From the NCBI RefSeq assembly GCF_021729885.1, contig NZ_CP063401.1:186001-250000 (forward strand): DNA of 64,000 nucleotides, written 5' to 3'. Shown here piece after piece: positions 22,874 to 32,184 of this stretch; the first letter of the stretch is position 1; each line of letters opens with the position of its first letter. This DNA is from Devosia sp. SL43. Its GTDB lineage: Bacteria > Pseudomonadota > Alphaproteobacteria > Rhizobiales > Devosiaceae. The notes under the pieces are model-generated. The model was not told the DNA's origin, did not search any database, and saw only the letters and a list, made by a program, of their open reading frames with translations. The position numbers and the translations under genes were made by a program.

Positions 22874-24664
22874 ATGCTGGATGCCCCGCGCCCCTTCCTC
22901 GACGTCACCCGCTCCATATCCGGCCGCGCCTGGACCGATCGGCTTGACGCCAGCACCACACGCATAGCCACGGCCATCTCCCAGCGCACGGGCATCTCCG
23001 AAATCCTCGCCCGCATCATTGCGGCCCGTGGTGTCGCGCTCGATGACGCCGCGCAATATCTCGAGCCCACCATCCGTGGCCTGATGCCTGATCCGTCGAC
23101 GCTGACAGCCATGGACGCCCTGGCCGATCGTCTCGCCAAGGCCGTCACCGACAACGAAGCCATTGCCCTGTTCGGCGACTACGACGTCGATGGCGCCTGC
23201 TCCTGCGCCCTCATGGCCCGCTATCTGCGCCACTTCGGCATCGAACCGCAGGTCCACATTCCCGACCGCATCTTCGAGGGCTACGGCCCCAATATCGCGG
23301 CCATGGACAAGCTGATCGACAGCGGCGCCAGCCTCGTCATCACCCTCGATTGCGGCACCACCAGCGATGGCCCCATCGCTCATGCGCGGGCCAGGGGCGC
23401 CGATGTGCTGGTCATCGACCACCACCTCAGCGATCACGAGCTCCCCGACGCCAATGCGCTGGTCAATCCCAACCGGCCGGACGACATTTCCGGCCTCGGC
23501 TACCTCTGCGCTGCGGGTGTCACCTTCATGGTGCTCGTCGCGGTCAATCGCGTCCTACGCAATCGCGGCGATACCGGCCTGCCGGACCTGCTCAAACTGC
23601 TCGACCTGGTGGCGCTCGCCACCATCTGCGACGTGGTCCCGCTCACCGGCCTCAACCGCGCCTTCGTCCTGCGTGGCCTCGAAGTTGCGCGTCGCGGCGA
23701 CAACAAGGGCATCGCGGCTCTGGCGCTGGCCGGCCGCATCAGCGGTCCGCTCAACCCCTATCACATGGGCTTCATTATCGGCCCCCGCATCAATGCCGGC
23801 GGCCGCATCGGCAACGCCGCCATGGGCACCGAATTGCTGACGGTCGACGACGAGCACCACGCTCTGGCCATTGCTGCACGGCTCGACGAACTCAATATCG
23901 AGCGCCAGCGCATCGAAGTCGAAGCGGTCGAAGAGGCCGCGGCCGTCGCCGAAATGGAGATCGGCTCCGGCGAGGGCCCGCCGGTCCTGGTACTCGCCTC
24001 GGCCAATTGGCATCCGGGCGTGGCCGGCCTCATCGCCGCGCGGCTGCGCGAGCGTTTCGACCGGCCAGCCTTTGCTATCGCGTTGCAGCCCGACGGCACC
24101 GGTACGGGTTCGGGCCGCTCGGTTCCGGGTGTTGATCTCGGTCGTGCCGTGATCGAGGCGGTGGAAACCGGACTCATCGCCAAAGGCGGCGGCCATGCTA
24201 TGGCGGCGGGCGTCACCATCAAGCCGGGGCAACTTGGCCCGTTCCGTTCGTTTCTGGTGCAGGCGCTGTCGGTCGACGTCACCGCAGCCCGCGCCGCCAC
24301 GGCCCTGCCAGTCGATGCTGCGCTGACCGCGCGGGGCGCGACGGTCGATCTCGTCAAGGATCTGGAGCGTGCAGGGCCCTTTGGCGCCGGCAATCCTGGG
24401 CCGCTCTTTGCGTTCCCTGCTCACCGTGCAAAATTCGCCCAGGTGGTGGGCAAGGGCGGCCACGTCAGTTTCGCCCTGACCTCCGAAGACGGCGCTCGGC
24501 TAAAGGCCATCGCCTTCCGTGCTGCTGGCACCGATATCGGCAATGCGCTGCTGCGCGACAGCGATGCGGCATTCCACTTTGCCGGAAGTCTGGGCATCGA
24601 TCACTATCAGGGCCGCGAGCAGGTGCAGTTTCGCCTGACCGATCTGGCTAAGCCCAAGAGTTAG
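22874..24664 (+). CDS. recJ: Single-stranded-DNA-specific exonuclease RecJ
   Basis: A 596-residue 5'-3' ssDNA exonuclease for RecF-pathway recombination and mismatch/base-excision repair. DHH-family motifs are intact: FGDYDVDG (near residue 102), LDCGTTSDGPI (near 160), VLVIDHHLSDHE (near 178) and the DHHA1 motif KGGGHAMAAGV (near 438), followed by an OB-like C-terminal region. ATG 22874 gives the usual length; the frame is open upstream, but that stretch lies in the composite repeat and is not likely coding. Confidence 0.94.
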   Translation: MLDAPRPFLDVTRSISGRAWTDRLDASTTRIATAISQRTGISEILARIIAARGVALDDAAQYLEPTIRGLMPDPSTLTAMDALADRLAKAVTDNEAIALFGDYDVDGACSCALMARYLRHFGIEPQVHIPDRIFEGYGPNIAAMDKLIDSGASLVITLDCGTTSDGPIAHARARGADVLVIDHHLSDHELPDANALVNPNRPDDISGLGYLCAAGVTFMVLVAVNRVLRNRGDTGLPDLLKLLDLVALATICDVVPLTGLNRAFVLRGLEVARRGDNKGIAALALAGRISGPLNPYHMGFIIGPRINAGGRIGNAAMGTELLTVDDEHHALAIAARLDELNIERQRIEVEAVEEAAAVAEMEIGSGEGPPVLVLASANWHPGVAGLIAARLRERFDRPAFAIALQPDGTGTGSGRSVPGVDLGRAVIEAVETGLIAKGGGHAMAAGVTIKPGQLGPFRSFLVQALSVDVTAARAATALPVDAALTARGATVDLVKDLERAGPFGAGNPGPLFAFPAHRAKFAQVVGKGGHVSFALTSEDGARLKAIAFRAAGTDIGNALLRDSDAAFHFAGSLGIDHYQGREQVQFRLTDLAKPKS

Positions 24665-24736
24665 CGAAACTTTCGTCGATCCATTTCGTTGCTGCGTGCG
24701 TAACAAGTCCACTGCAGGACGGAGAACGATCCGAGT

Positions 24737-26071
24737 ATGAGTGCCTCCAATATTGCCGTTGTCGGATCGGGCATATCAGGGCTTTCAGCGGCCTGGCTGC
24801 TCTCCCGGAGCCAGAACGTTACCGTGTTCGAAAAGAATGCGCGGCTCGGCGGTCACTCCAATACGATCATGGCACGGGTGCCGGAAGGCGAAGTTCCGGT
24901 CGATACCGGTTTCATCGTCTACAACGAGCAGAATTACCCGAACCTGACGGCCTTCTTCGACCACCTCAACGTCGCCACGGCGCCGTCGTCCATGAGTTTT
25001 GCCGTCTCTATCGCCGAGGGTCGTCGCGAATATTCCGGCCGCCATCTCAACGGCCTCTTCGGCCAGCGCCGCAACATCATCCGCCCAGAGCATTGGCAGC
25101 TGGTCGGCGACATCCTGCGCTTTTTCCGCGAGGCCGAGCGTCAGGTCGCCACCTGCAGCGACGAGCTCTCCATCGCCGATTTCCTCGACCGTTTCGGCTA
25201 TTCCCGCATCTTCATCGAAGACCATATCCTGCCGATTTCCGCCGCCATCTGGTCAACCCCGTCGCGCGGCATGCTGGACTTCCCGGCTAGGACCTTCATC
25301 GAATTCTTCGCCAACCATTCGCTGCTGCAGGTCGGTAACCGTCCGGTCTGGCGCACGGTGGTCGGCGGCAGCCAGCAATATGTCTCGCGCATTGCCGCCG
25401 AGCGCCGGTTCGAGACGGTGACCAATGCCGATATCGGCACGGTTGTCCGACATGCCCAGGGTGCCGAGATATTCTTCACCGATGGCTCGCGCCGCCATTT
25501 CGACGAGGTCGTGTTTGCCTGTCACGCCGACGAGGCTCTGGCTCTGCTGGCCGATCCGAGCGACGCCGAACGCAACATCCTTGGCGCCTTCCGCTTCACC
25601 ACCAATCACGCGGTGCTGCACAGCGACGCCAGCTTCATGCCGCGCCGCAAGCACCTGTGGTCGTCGTGGAACTACCTGCGCGGTGCCACGGACGAGAACG
25701 CACTAAGCCTTACCTACTGGATGAACAAGCTGCAGCCGCTGGAGACCAAGTCAAACGTTTTCGTCACGCTCAACCCGCATCGCGACTTTGCCCCCGGCAG
25801 CGTGCAGTTCGAGATCGACTACGAGCATCCGCTGTTCGATGCCCGCGCCATCGCCGCGCAACGCGACCTCTGGCAGGTGCAAGGCACGCAGCACACCTGG
25901 TTTGCCGGCGCCTGGATGGGCTATGGTTTCCATGAGGATGGTCTGCAGGCCGGGCTCGAAGTCGCCGAGCGGATCGGATCGCTGCAGCGTCCTTGGCAGG
26001 TCAGCCAGCCGCGCGAACGCATCGCGCATAACTGGACCGAGGGCGATCAGCAACTCCGGGCTGCCGAATGA
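24737..26071 (+). CDS. FAD-dependent amine-oxidase-like flavoprotein of the cyclopropane/lipid cluster
   Basis: A 444-residue flavoprotein. The N-terminal dinucleotide motif is VVGSGISGLSAAWLL with the second FAD block FEKNARLGGHSNTI (near 33); the C-terminal end, HTWFAGAWMGYGFHEDGLQAG, is the FAD-domain closing motif typical of this group. It starts an evident operon: the next gene (DUF1365) overlaps its stop by 4 bases, then comes a cyclopropane synthase homologue. In Rhodobacter sphaeroides the corresponding flavoprotein takes part in making furan fatty acids from methylated unsaturated acyl chains; by analogy this one may desaturate or oxidise acyl chains of phospholipids. It is annotated in many genomes only as an NAD/FAD-binding protein. 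Confidence 0.8.
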   Translation: MSASNIAVVGSGISGLSAAWLLSRSQNVTVFEKNARLGGHSNTIMARVPEGEVPVDTGFIVYNEQNYPNLTAFFDHLNVATAPSSMSFAVSIAEGRREYSGRHLNGLFGQRRNIIRPEHWQLVGDILRFFREAERQVATCSDELSIADFLDRFGYSRIFIEDHILPISAAIWSTPSRGMLDFPARTFIEFFANHSLLQVGNRPVWRTVVGGSQQYVSRIAAERRFETVTNADIGTVVRHAQGAEIFFTDGSRRHFDEVVFACHADEALALLADPSDAERNILGAFRFTTNHAVLHSDASFMPRRKHLWSSWNYLRGATDENALSLTYWMNKLQPLETKSNVFVTLNPHRDFAPGSVQFEIDYEHPLFDARAIAAQRDLWQVQGTQHTWFAGAWMGYGFHEDGLQAGLEVAERIGSLQRPWQVSQPRERIAHNWTEGDQQLRAAE

Positions 26072-26829
26072 GCGAGTTCGGCGCCATCTATGTCGGCGAC
26101 GTCGTGCACAAGCGGGCGCGACCCAAGCGCCATTCCCTGCGCTACCGGGTATTCTCCATGCTGGTCGATCTCGACCAGCTTGAATCACTGGATCAGAAAT
26201 TGCGGCTATTCTCCTTGAATAGATTCAACCTTGTATCCCTGGTGACGGGCGATTTCGGGCCCCGCGATGGCAGTAGCATTGCCGCCTTCATCCGGCGCAA
26301 GGCCGCCGCAGCTGGCGCCCCTGAGATCGCACGCATCCGCATGCTGGCCTATCCGCGACTGCTGGGCTTCGCTTTCAACCCGATTACGGCTTACTTCTGC
26401 GAGGACGCGGCTGGTGAAACCGTGTTCCTCGCCTACGAGGTCAGCAACACATTCGGCGAGCATCATTTTTACCAGGCCGCGGTGACCGCCGAGGGTGCTG
26501 ACATCCACCATGAGGCCAAAAAGGCGTTCTTCGTTTCGCCATTCAACACGCTCGAAGGCAACTACCGTTTTTCCATCCGCCCGCCGGCCGAAGAGGTGTT
26601 TCTCGGCATCACCCTTTCCACCGGCGAGGGCGGTCTGCTGACAGCCTATTTCGAGGGCGAACACCGCCCGCTCACCGACGCTACGCTCTTGAAACTGCTG
26701 CTTGCATATCCATTTATGACCGCTAAAGTGGTAGCGGGCATACACTGGGAAGCTCTGCTTTTGTGGCTCAAGGGTGTGCCGCCGACGCTTAAACTGAGGC
26801 GACAGCTCAAGAGCCGACGCCGAGCCTAG
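26068..26829 (+). CDS. DUF1365 protein
   Basis: A 253-residue DUF1365 protein. Recognisable parts are GDVVHKRARPKRHSLRYRVF at the start, RMLAYPRLLGFAFNPITAYFC (near 90) with the NP-x-x-x-Y core, and the late HWEALLLWLKG. DUF1365 genes lie almost always between a flavoprotein and a cyclopropane-fatty-acid synthase, as here (4-base overlap with the first, 19-base gap to the second). The biochemical role is not settled; a part in modifying membrane lipid acyl chains is inferred from context. Confidence 0.82.
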   Translation: MSEFGAIYVGDVVHKRARPKRHSLRYRVFSMLVDLDQLESLDQKLRLFSLNRFNLVSLVTGDFGPRDGSSIAAFIRRKAAAAGAPEIARIRMLAYPRLLGFAFNPITAYFCEDAAGETVFLAYEVSNTFGEHHFYQAAVTAEGADIHHEAKKAFFVSPFNTLEGNYRFSIRPPAEEVFLGITLSTGEGGLLTAYFEGEHRPLTDATLLKLLLAYPFMTAKVVAGIHWEALLLWLKGVPPTLKLRRQLKSRRRA

Positions 26830-26848
26830 CGATGGATTCTGCGGCCCG

Positions 26849-28084
26849 ATGACTAAGACAGCAGTAGACACTTCAAGCACCGGCGCTACGCCGTGGACCC
26901 GCCTTGCCTCATGGTTCGTGGAGCGCGTTGGCGTGTCCCTTCTCGGCAAGCCGCGCCACGGTGCGCTGACGGTTATTTTCCCCAACGGCCGCACCCGCAC
27001 CGTCGGCAGCCCTTCGACCGGCGAGCACGCGGTTCTGCGTCTCAACAATCTCAGGGTTGTTTCCGAGGCCATGCAACGCGGCACGGTCGGCTTCGCCTCG
27101 TCCTATATGAACGGCGATATCGAGTGCGATGACCTGACAGCGCTGTTCCGCTTCTTCCTGCAGAATCGCGACATGTTCGAGCAAGCCAATCCCGGTTTCT
27201 TCCGCCGGGCCGCAGGCGATCTCCACTACCACCTGTCGCGGCGCAATACGCTCGAAGGGTCCAAGAAGAACATTGCTGAGCATTACGACCTCGGCAACGA
27301 CTTCTACGGTCAGTGGCTCGACCCCTCCATGACCTATTCCTCGGCCGTCTTCACCTCCGGCGACCAGAGCCTCGAAGAGGCGCAACTGGCCAAATATCGC
27401 CGCGTCGCCGACATGGCCGGCGTGACCGAAGGCTCGTCCGTGCTCGAAATCGGCTGCGGCTGGGGCGGTTTCGCCGAAACCGTCGCGCGCGACTACAAGG
27501 CCAACCTGCGCGGCATCACCCTGTCCGCCGAGCAGCTCAAATACGGCCAGGAGCGCCTTGCCAAGCAGGATCTGGACACGTTCGCGACGCTGGTCTTCGA
27601 GGACTATCGCCACACCCAGGGCCAGTTCGACCATATCGGCTCGATCGAGATGATCGAGGCCGTGGGCGAAGACAATTGGCCCAGCTATTTCCAGACCATC
27701 CATGACCGCCTGAAACCCGGCGGTACCGCTGCCATCCAGGCCATCACCATCAACGAAGCCGATTTCGACGGCTATCGCAGCGGCCCCGACTTCATCCAGC
27801 GTTACATCTTCCCGGGCGGAATGCTGCTGACCAAGACGGTGATGAATGAATTCGGCGACAAGTATGGCCTCGTGCTCGAGAACGTCGACACGTTCCGCCT
27901 GAGCTACGCCAAGACCCTAAAACTCTGGCGCGAGCGCTTCCTCGAACGCTGGCCGATGATCGCCCCTCTCGGCTACGACGAATATTTCAAGCGCAAGTGG
28001 GTCTACTACCTCAGCTATTGCGAGGCAGGCTTCACGGAAGGCTCGATCGACGTCGGGATCTACCAGTACCGCAAGCCGGCATGA
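26849..28084 (+). CDS. Cyclopropane-fatty-acyl-phospholipid synthase-type methyltransferase
   Basis: A 411-residue SAM-dependent enzyme that methylates the double bond of unsaturated acyl chains in membrane phospholipids. Marks: NIAEHYDLGNDFYGQWLDPSM (near 145), the SAM motif VLEIGCGWGGFAE (near 195), IEMIEAVGE (near 268) and YIFPGGMLL (near 318), with the aromatic C-terminal region YFKRKWVYYLSYCEAGF. A short N-terminal domain precedes the catalytic one as in Cfa. Given the flavoprotein and DUF1365 genes upstream, it may be a methyl-transferring variant rather than a true cyclopropane former; sequence reading cannot decide. Confidence 0.88.
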   Translation: MTKTAVDTSSTGATPWTRLASWFVERVGVSLLGKPRHGALTVIFPNGRTRTVGSPSTGEHAVLRLNNLRVVSEAMQRGTVGFASSYMNGDIECDDLTALFRFFLQNRDMFEQANPGFFRRAAGDLHYHLSRRNTLEGSKKNIAEHYDLGNDFYGQWLDPSMTYSSAVFTSGDQSLEEAQLAKYRRVADMAGVTEGSSVLEIGCGWGGFAETVARDYKANLRGITLSAEQLKYGQERLAKQDLDTFATLVFEDYRHTQGQFDHIGSIEMIEAVGEDNWPSYFQTIHDRLKPGGTAAIQAITINEADFDGYRSGPDFIQRYIFPGGMLLTKTVMNEFGDKYGLVLENVDTFRLSYAKTLKLWRERFLERWPMIAPLGYDEYFKRKWVYYLSYCEAGFTEGSIDVGIYQYRKPA

Positions 28085-28097
28085 GCGACGCCTTACT

Positions 28098-28238
28098 CTC
28101 CCCCGCTTGCGGGGGAGGGGGACCGCCCATAGGGCGGTGGAGGGGGGTGCCGCAGGCTGGATGCAACCGTGCATTGTGGGCGTGGCCGCCCTCTCCACCA
28201 CGCTTCGCGTGGTCCCCCTCTCCCGTGAACGGGAGAGG
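28098..28238. repeat. Composite palindromic element, copy 2
   Basis: A 141-bp element of the same build as 22661-22811: CTCCCCCGC/GCGGGGGAG, a CCGCCC/GGGCGG hairpin, TGGAGGGGGGTGCC, a central variable part, then CCCTCTCCACCACGC...GCGTGGTCCCC and CCTCTCCCGT/ACGGGAGAGG. It separates the convergent cfa-like and SDR genes. Differences between the copies in the small hairpin keep pairing, which points to selection on structure. Confidence 0.85.
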
Positions 28239-28253
28239 ACGACATCTCGCTTA

Positions 28254-29003
28254 CTACTTCGGCAGCATCTTCCCCGTCAGCCAGAAGAACACCGGATAGG
28301 GCAGCCAGCGCACCGTCTTCATCAGCCACACCATCCGCTTGGGGAAGGCGATCTCGAAGCGGTCGGACCGCGTCAGCCCATCGACGATCCGCTTGGCCGC
28401 GTCGTCCGTCTCCATCAGGAACGGCATGGGGAAGTCGTTCTTGTCGGTCAGCTCGGATTTGACGAAGCCCGGGGCGATCATCCGCACCTTGATGTTGCGC
28501 GGCGCCAGCTCTGTCCGCATTGTCTCAAGCAGGTTGATCAGTCCCGCCTTGGTCGATGAATAGGCCGCCGATCGCGGCAATCCGAAATAACCCGCCACCG
28601 AGGCAATCACGGCGAAATGCCCGCCGCCCTGCTTGTCCATCTGCGCCAGCACCGGATTGGCGATGCGGATGACGCCCAGGTAGTTGGTGTCGACGATCTT
28701 GGCGAACTTCTCGAACGCGTAGTCGCCCACATCCATCGGCTGCCAGGCTGCCGCGCCGAAGATGAAGAGGTCGATCCGTCCCAGGTCGCCGGCAATCGCC
28801 TTGACTGTCTCTCCGATCGCAGCCGCATCGGTCACGTCGAGAGTGTAGGGACGTATTGCGCTATGCGCCTTGGCCACGGCATCCAGCTTGTCTGCCCGTC
28901 GGCCGGAAATCGCGACGGTCCAGCCGCGTTCCGCCAGCAATTGGGCCACCGCGGCCCCGATTCCGGAGCCGCCGCCGATAATCCACGCAATGCCCTGCTG
29001 CAT
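28254..29003 (-). CDS. Short-chain dehydrogenase/reductase
   Basis: A 249-residue classical SDR. The NAD(P) motif is GGGSGIG (near residue 10); the catalytic Ser and YSSTK pair is in place (SAAYSSTKAGL, near 155). The C-terminal 25 residues include a hydrophobic segment that may tether it to the membrane. An AAGGA site precedes ATG 29003. It converges on the lipid-modification operon across a repeat; SDRs of this type accompany flavoprotein/DUF1365/Cfa sets in other alphaproteobacteria, so a shared lipid role is plausible. Confidence 0.82.
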   Translation of the reverse strand: MQQGIAWIIGGGSGIGAAVAQLLAERGWTVAISGRRADKLDAVAKAHSAIRPYTLDVTDAAAIGETVKAIAGDLGRIDLFIFGAAAWQPMDVGDYAFEKFAKIVDTNYLGVIRIANPVLAQMDKQGGGHFAVIASVAGYFGLPRSAAYSSTKAGLINLLETMRTELAPRNIKVRMIAPGFVKSELTDKNDFPMPFLMETDDAAKRIVDGLTRSDRFEIAFPKRMVWLMKTVRWLPYPVFFWLTGKMLPK

Positions 29004-29137
29004 ACTGTTTTCCTTGTTGTCACTAGTGACTACGAGCCAGGGCCGGTTTCAGTTTCGTGCCGGATACTAACATGACTTGACCGCTCATATTTAGACCGCT
29101 AGTTACCGGCTCAATACCGCATTCCCGGGAGCTTGCC

Positions 29138-30088
29138 GTGACCTTTAAAACCCTGCTGTCCCTCACAATTGCCGCGCTGGCTCTGGCGCCCTCCCTGGCT
29201 GCCGCCGAACCCTGGAGCTACACCGACAGTACGGGCAATACCGTAACACTCGACGCCGTTCCCACCCGCATCATCGCCAGCCAGGACGCCGCGGCCGGGC
29301 TGATCCCGCTCGGCATTCGTCCGATCGCCATCTTTGCCGACAGCCCGGTCGCCGAAGCCAAGCCGCTGCAGGGCCTCGACCTTACAGGCATCGAGATCAT
29401 CGGTCAGGCCTGGGAGGAGGTCGACATCGAGAAGGCCGCCGCCCTGCAGCCTGATCTGGTGATCGGCGAATACTGGCCGCTCGACAAGGCTTGGAGCGGT
29501 GGCGAGAAGGTCTACACCGCCCTCACCCAGCTCGCGCCGTTCACCGGCCCGACCCAGGGCGATTCGATCGTTGCCCTGATCGAGGACTACGAGACCCTGG
29601 CCGAAAGCCTCGGCGCCGACCTGAGCAAGCCAGAAATCGCCTCGGCCAAGACCACCTTCGAAGCCTCGTTGGAGGCCTTCAAGGCCGCCGTCGCCGCCAA
29701 GCCGAACCTGACCGCGCTGGCCGTCTGGGCCGGCACCGACGCGCTCTACGTGGCCGCTACCGCCGGTTCGGCCGAATTGGTCGATTTCCACAACTGGGGC
29801 CTCGAGCTCATCGACCCGGAAGTCGCTGACGACCGCGGCTACTGGGAAACCCTCTCCTGGGAAAATGCCGACAAATACCAACCCGACCTGATCCTCGTCG
29901 ACAACCGCTCGGCCACCACCATCGAGACCGCCAAGGCCCAGCCCACCTGGACCCTGATGAAGGCCGCCGCCGCCGGCGCCGTCACCGACTGGCCCGCCTT
30001 CTGGCTCCGCAACTACGCCGCCTATGCCAGCGAACTCGACAAGCTCACGTCAGCCATCAACGCCGCCGACGAGAACCTCACGGAATAG
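29138..30088 (+). CDS. Iron-chelate ABC transporter substrate-binding protein
   Basis: A 316-residue periplasmic type III binding protein with signal peptide (residues 1-23, ending LAAAE). Marks are TVTLDAVPTRIIASQDAAAGLIPLG (near 35) and DIEKAAALQPDLVIGEYWP (near 98). The GTG start at 29138 has a GGGAG site upstream. It opens a four-gene operon with two FecCD permeases and one ATPase, all within 10 bases of each other. Ligand probably a ferric siderophore; heme or cobalamin are also carried by this transporter class. No TonB receptor gene or clear Fur box was found nearby. Confidence 0.9.
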   Translation: MTFKTLLSLTIAALALAPSLAAAEPWSYTDSTGNTVTLDAVPTRIIASQDAAAGLIPLGIRPIAIFADSPVAEAKPLQGLDLTGIEIIGQAWEEVDIEKAAALQPDLVIGEYWPLDKAWSGGEKVYTALTQLAPFTGPTQGDSIVALIEDYETLAESLGADLSKPEIASAKTTFEASLEAFKAAVAAKPNLTALAVWAGTDALYVAATAGSAELVDFHNWGLELIDPEVADDRGYWETLSWENADKYQPDLILVDNRSATTIETAKAQPTWTLMKAAAAGAVTDWPAFWLRNYAAYASELDKLTSAINAADENLTE

Positions 30089-30090
30089 TC

Positions 30091-31122
30091 GTGCCCACTG
30101 GCCAGCCAACCGTCCGCCACAGCAAGGAGGCCGTGCTCACGCTCGGCCTTCTGTGCCTTGTCGCGGCCTTGCTGGCGGTGGCCTTCCTCTCTATCACGGT
30201 CGGGGCACGACCCATCACGCTCGACACCGTCTGGGCCGCGCTGACCGCCTACGACGCCAGTTCAACCGATCACCGCATCATCTGGGATTTGCGGCTGCCG
30301 CGCACCGTCATCGGCCTCACTGTCGGCGCCGCGCTGGGCCTATCCGGCGCCGTGCTGCAGGGCGCCACCCGCAACCCGCTCGCCGATCCCGCCATCCTGG
30401 GCATTCATGCCGGCGCGGCCCTCTTCGTCGTTCTGGGAATAGCCGTTCTGGGCATCACCCAACTCAGCCTTTATGTCTGGCTGGCCTTTGTCGGCGCTGG
30501 CGTGGCCATGCTTGTGGTCTATTCGGTCGCCTCGCTTGGCCGCGAGGGCGCGACCCCAATCAAGCTGGCTTTGGCCGGCGCTGCAGTCACCGCCGCCCTG
30601 CAATCGGTCATCAACGCCATCCTCCTCACCAGCCCGCGCACTCTCGACGAGGTCCGCTTCTGGCAGGTCGGTTCGCTCGCCGGGCGCAGCATGGACATCT
30701 TCATCCAGGTCGCACCGTTCCTCGCTATTGGCGTCGTTCTGGCACTCATGACCGGCCGCCTGCTCGATGGTCTCTCCATGGGCGAGGATGTCGCCCGTTC
30801 TCTGGGTCAGAGTGTCGGCCGCTCGCGCGCCATTGCCGGGCTCGCCGCCGTGATCCTGGCCGGCGCCTCCACCGCGGCTGCGGGGCCGATCGCCTTTGTC
30901 GGCCTCACCGTGCCGCATGTTGCCCGCGCCATCACCGGCCCCAACTATCGCTGGATATTGCCCTATTCGATGCTGCTCGCCCCCATGCTGCTGCTGGGCG
31001 CCGACGTGATCGGCCGCGTCATCGCGCTACCGGGCGAGGTTCAGGTCGGCATTGTCACCGCCTTCATTGGCGCGCCGTTCTTCATTGCGCTGGTCCGCCG
31101 CCGCAAACTGGCGAGCCTGTGA
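30091..31122 (+). CDS. FecCD-family iron-chelate ABC permease (first)
   Basis: A 343-residue inner-membrane permease of the BtuC/FecC/FhuB family, nine to ten helices. Family marks are DLRLPRTVIGLTVGAALGLSGAVLQGATRNPLADPAILG (residues about 66-105; conserved NPLADP) and the cytoplasmic coupling loop GPIAFVGLTVPHVAR (near 270). It starts 2 bases after the binding-protein gene and overlaps the next permease by one base, so the operon is tightly coupled. It forms a heterodimer with the following permease. Confidence 0.92.
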   Translation: MPTGQPTVRHSKEAVLTLGLLCLVAALLAVAFLSITVGARPITLDTVWAALTAYDASSTDHRIIWDLRLPRTVIGLTVGAALGLSGAVLQGATRNPLADPAILGIHAGAALFVVLGIAVLGITQLSLYVWLAFVGAGVAMLVVYSVASLGREGATPIKLALAGAAVTAALQSVINAILLTSPRTLDEVRFWQVGSLAGRSMDIFIQVAPFLAIGVVLALMTGRLLDGLSMGEDVARSLGQSVGRSRAIAGLAAVILAGASTAAAGPIAFVGLTVPHVARAITGPNYRWILPYSMLLAPMLLLGADVIGRVIALPGEVQVGIVTAFIGAPFFIALVRRRKLASL

Positions 31123-32174
31123 TGACCGCGCTCGATGCCGCCGCCACAGTTCATGCCATCAGGGGCCGTCTCGCTGCCCGGCGCTACGCCGTCACCGCCA
31201 TCCTGGCCGCCCTACTGCTGCTGACCATCGCAGTCTCGCTCTATCTGGGCGATTTCCCCGTCGCCCCCGCCGACGTGGTCCGCTCGCTGCTCTCGCCCAT
31301 CACCGGCGAGGTCAACAAGGGCATCGACTTCATCGTGCTCAATGTCCGCCTGCCACGCACCACGCTGGCGGTGCTGTCAGGCATTGCCTTCGCTCTGTCC
31401 GGAATCATTTTCCAAACGATCCTGCGTAACCCCTTGGCCAGCCCCGACATTATCGGTATTTCCCACGGCGCCAGCGCCGCCGCCGTGTTCTGCATCATCA
31501 CCCTTGGCCTGTCCGGTTTCGCCGTCTCCCTGGGCGCGCTGGTCGGCGCCGTGCTCACGGCCTTCGCCATCTACGGCTTCGCCTGGCGCGGCGGTGTCAC
31601 CGCCTATCGCGTGGTGCTCATCGGCATCGGCATGGCCGCCATGATGGGCGCCGTCATGTCCTATCTGTTCACCCGCGCCCGCCTCGTCGAGGCCCAGCAG
31701 GCCCTCGGCTGGCTCATCGGCAGCCTCAATGCCGCCAATACCGACAAGATCGTGCCCCTGGCCATCGCCATGGCCGTGCTCCTGCCTATCACCATCATCG
31801 CCGTCCGCGCCCTTGACGCCCTGCAGCTGGGCGACGACACCGCCACCGCGCTCGGCGCCCGCGTCGAGGTCGTTCGCCTCGGCCTGATCCTCGCCGCCGT
31901 CGGCTACGCCGCCTTCGCCACTGCCGCGGTCGGTCCGGTAACCTTTGTGGCCTTCGTCGCCGGTCCCATCTCCCGCAGCCTACTCGCCGGCAGCGGCAAG
32001 GGCTTCGTCCAGGCCGCCCTTGTCGGGGCACTGGTCATGCTGGGCTCCGACCTCGTGGCGCAGCACGCCTTGCCAACCATCCAGCTCCCCGTCGGCGTCG
32101 TCACCGGCCTCTTCGGTGCGCTATTCCTGCTTTGGCTGCTCGTGGTATCGAACCGGGCAGGGCGGGTGAACTAG
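31122..32174 (+). CDS. FecCD-family iron-chelate ABC permease (second)
   Basis: A 350-residue partner permease. It contains NVRLPRTTLAVLSGIAFALSG, NPLASPDIIGISHGA (near 105) and the coupling loop GPVTFVAFVAGPISR (near 275). The start ATG 31122 overlaps the previous stop in an ATGA arrangement; the frame is open much further upstream but that part is the shadow of the first permease gene. Helical content and order match FecD/FhuB-C halves. Confidence 0.92.
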   Translation: MTALDAAATVHAIRGRLAARRYAVTAILAALLLLTIAVSLYLGDFPVAPADVVRSLLSPITGEVNKGIDFIVLNVRLPRTTLAVLSGIAFALSGIIFQTILRNPLASPDIIGISHGASAAAVFCIITLGLSGFAVSLGALVGAVLTAFAIYGFAWRGGVTAYRVVLIGIGMAAMMGAVMSYLFTRARLVEAQQALGWLIGSLNAANTDKIVPLAIAMAVLLPITIIAVRALDALQLGDDTATALGARVEVVRLGLILAAVGYAAFATAAVGPVTFVAFVAGPISRSLLAGSGKGFVQAALVGALVMLGSDLVAQHALPTIQLPVGVVTGLFGALFLLWLLVVSNRAGRVN

Positions 32175-32184
32175 GAGTGTCCAA

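Noticed and set aside
22661-28238. CRISPR-like or transposon interpretation of the repeated elements
   Set aside because: The repeats are few, palindromic and far apart, with no spacer periodicity, cas genes, transposase or target-site duplications.
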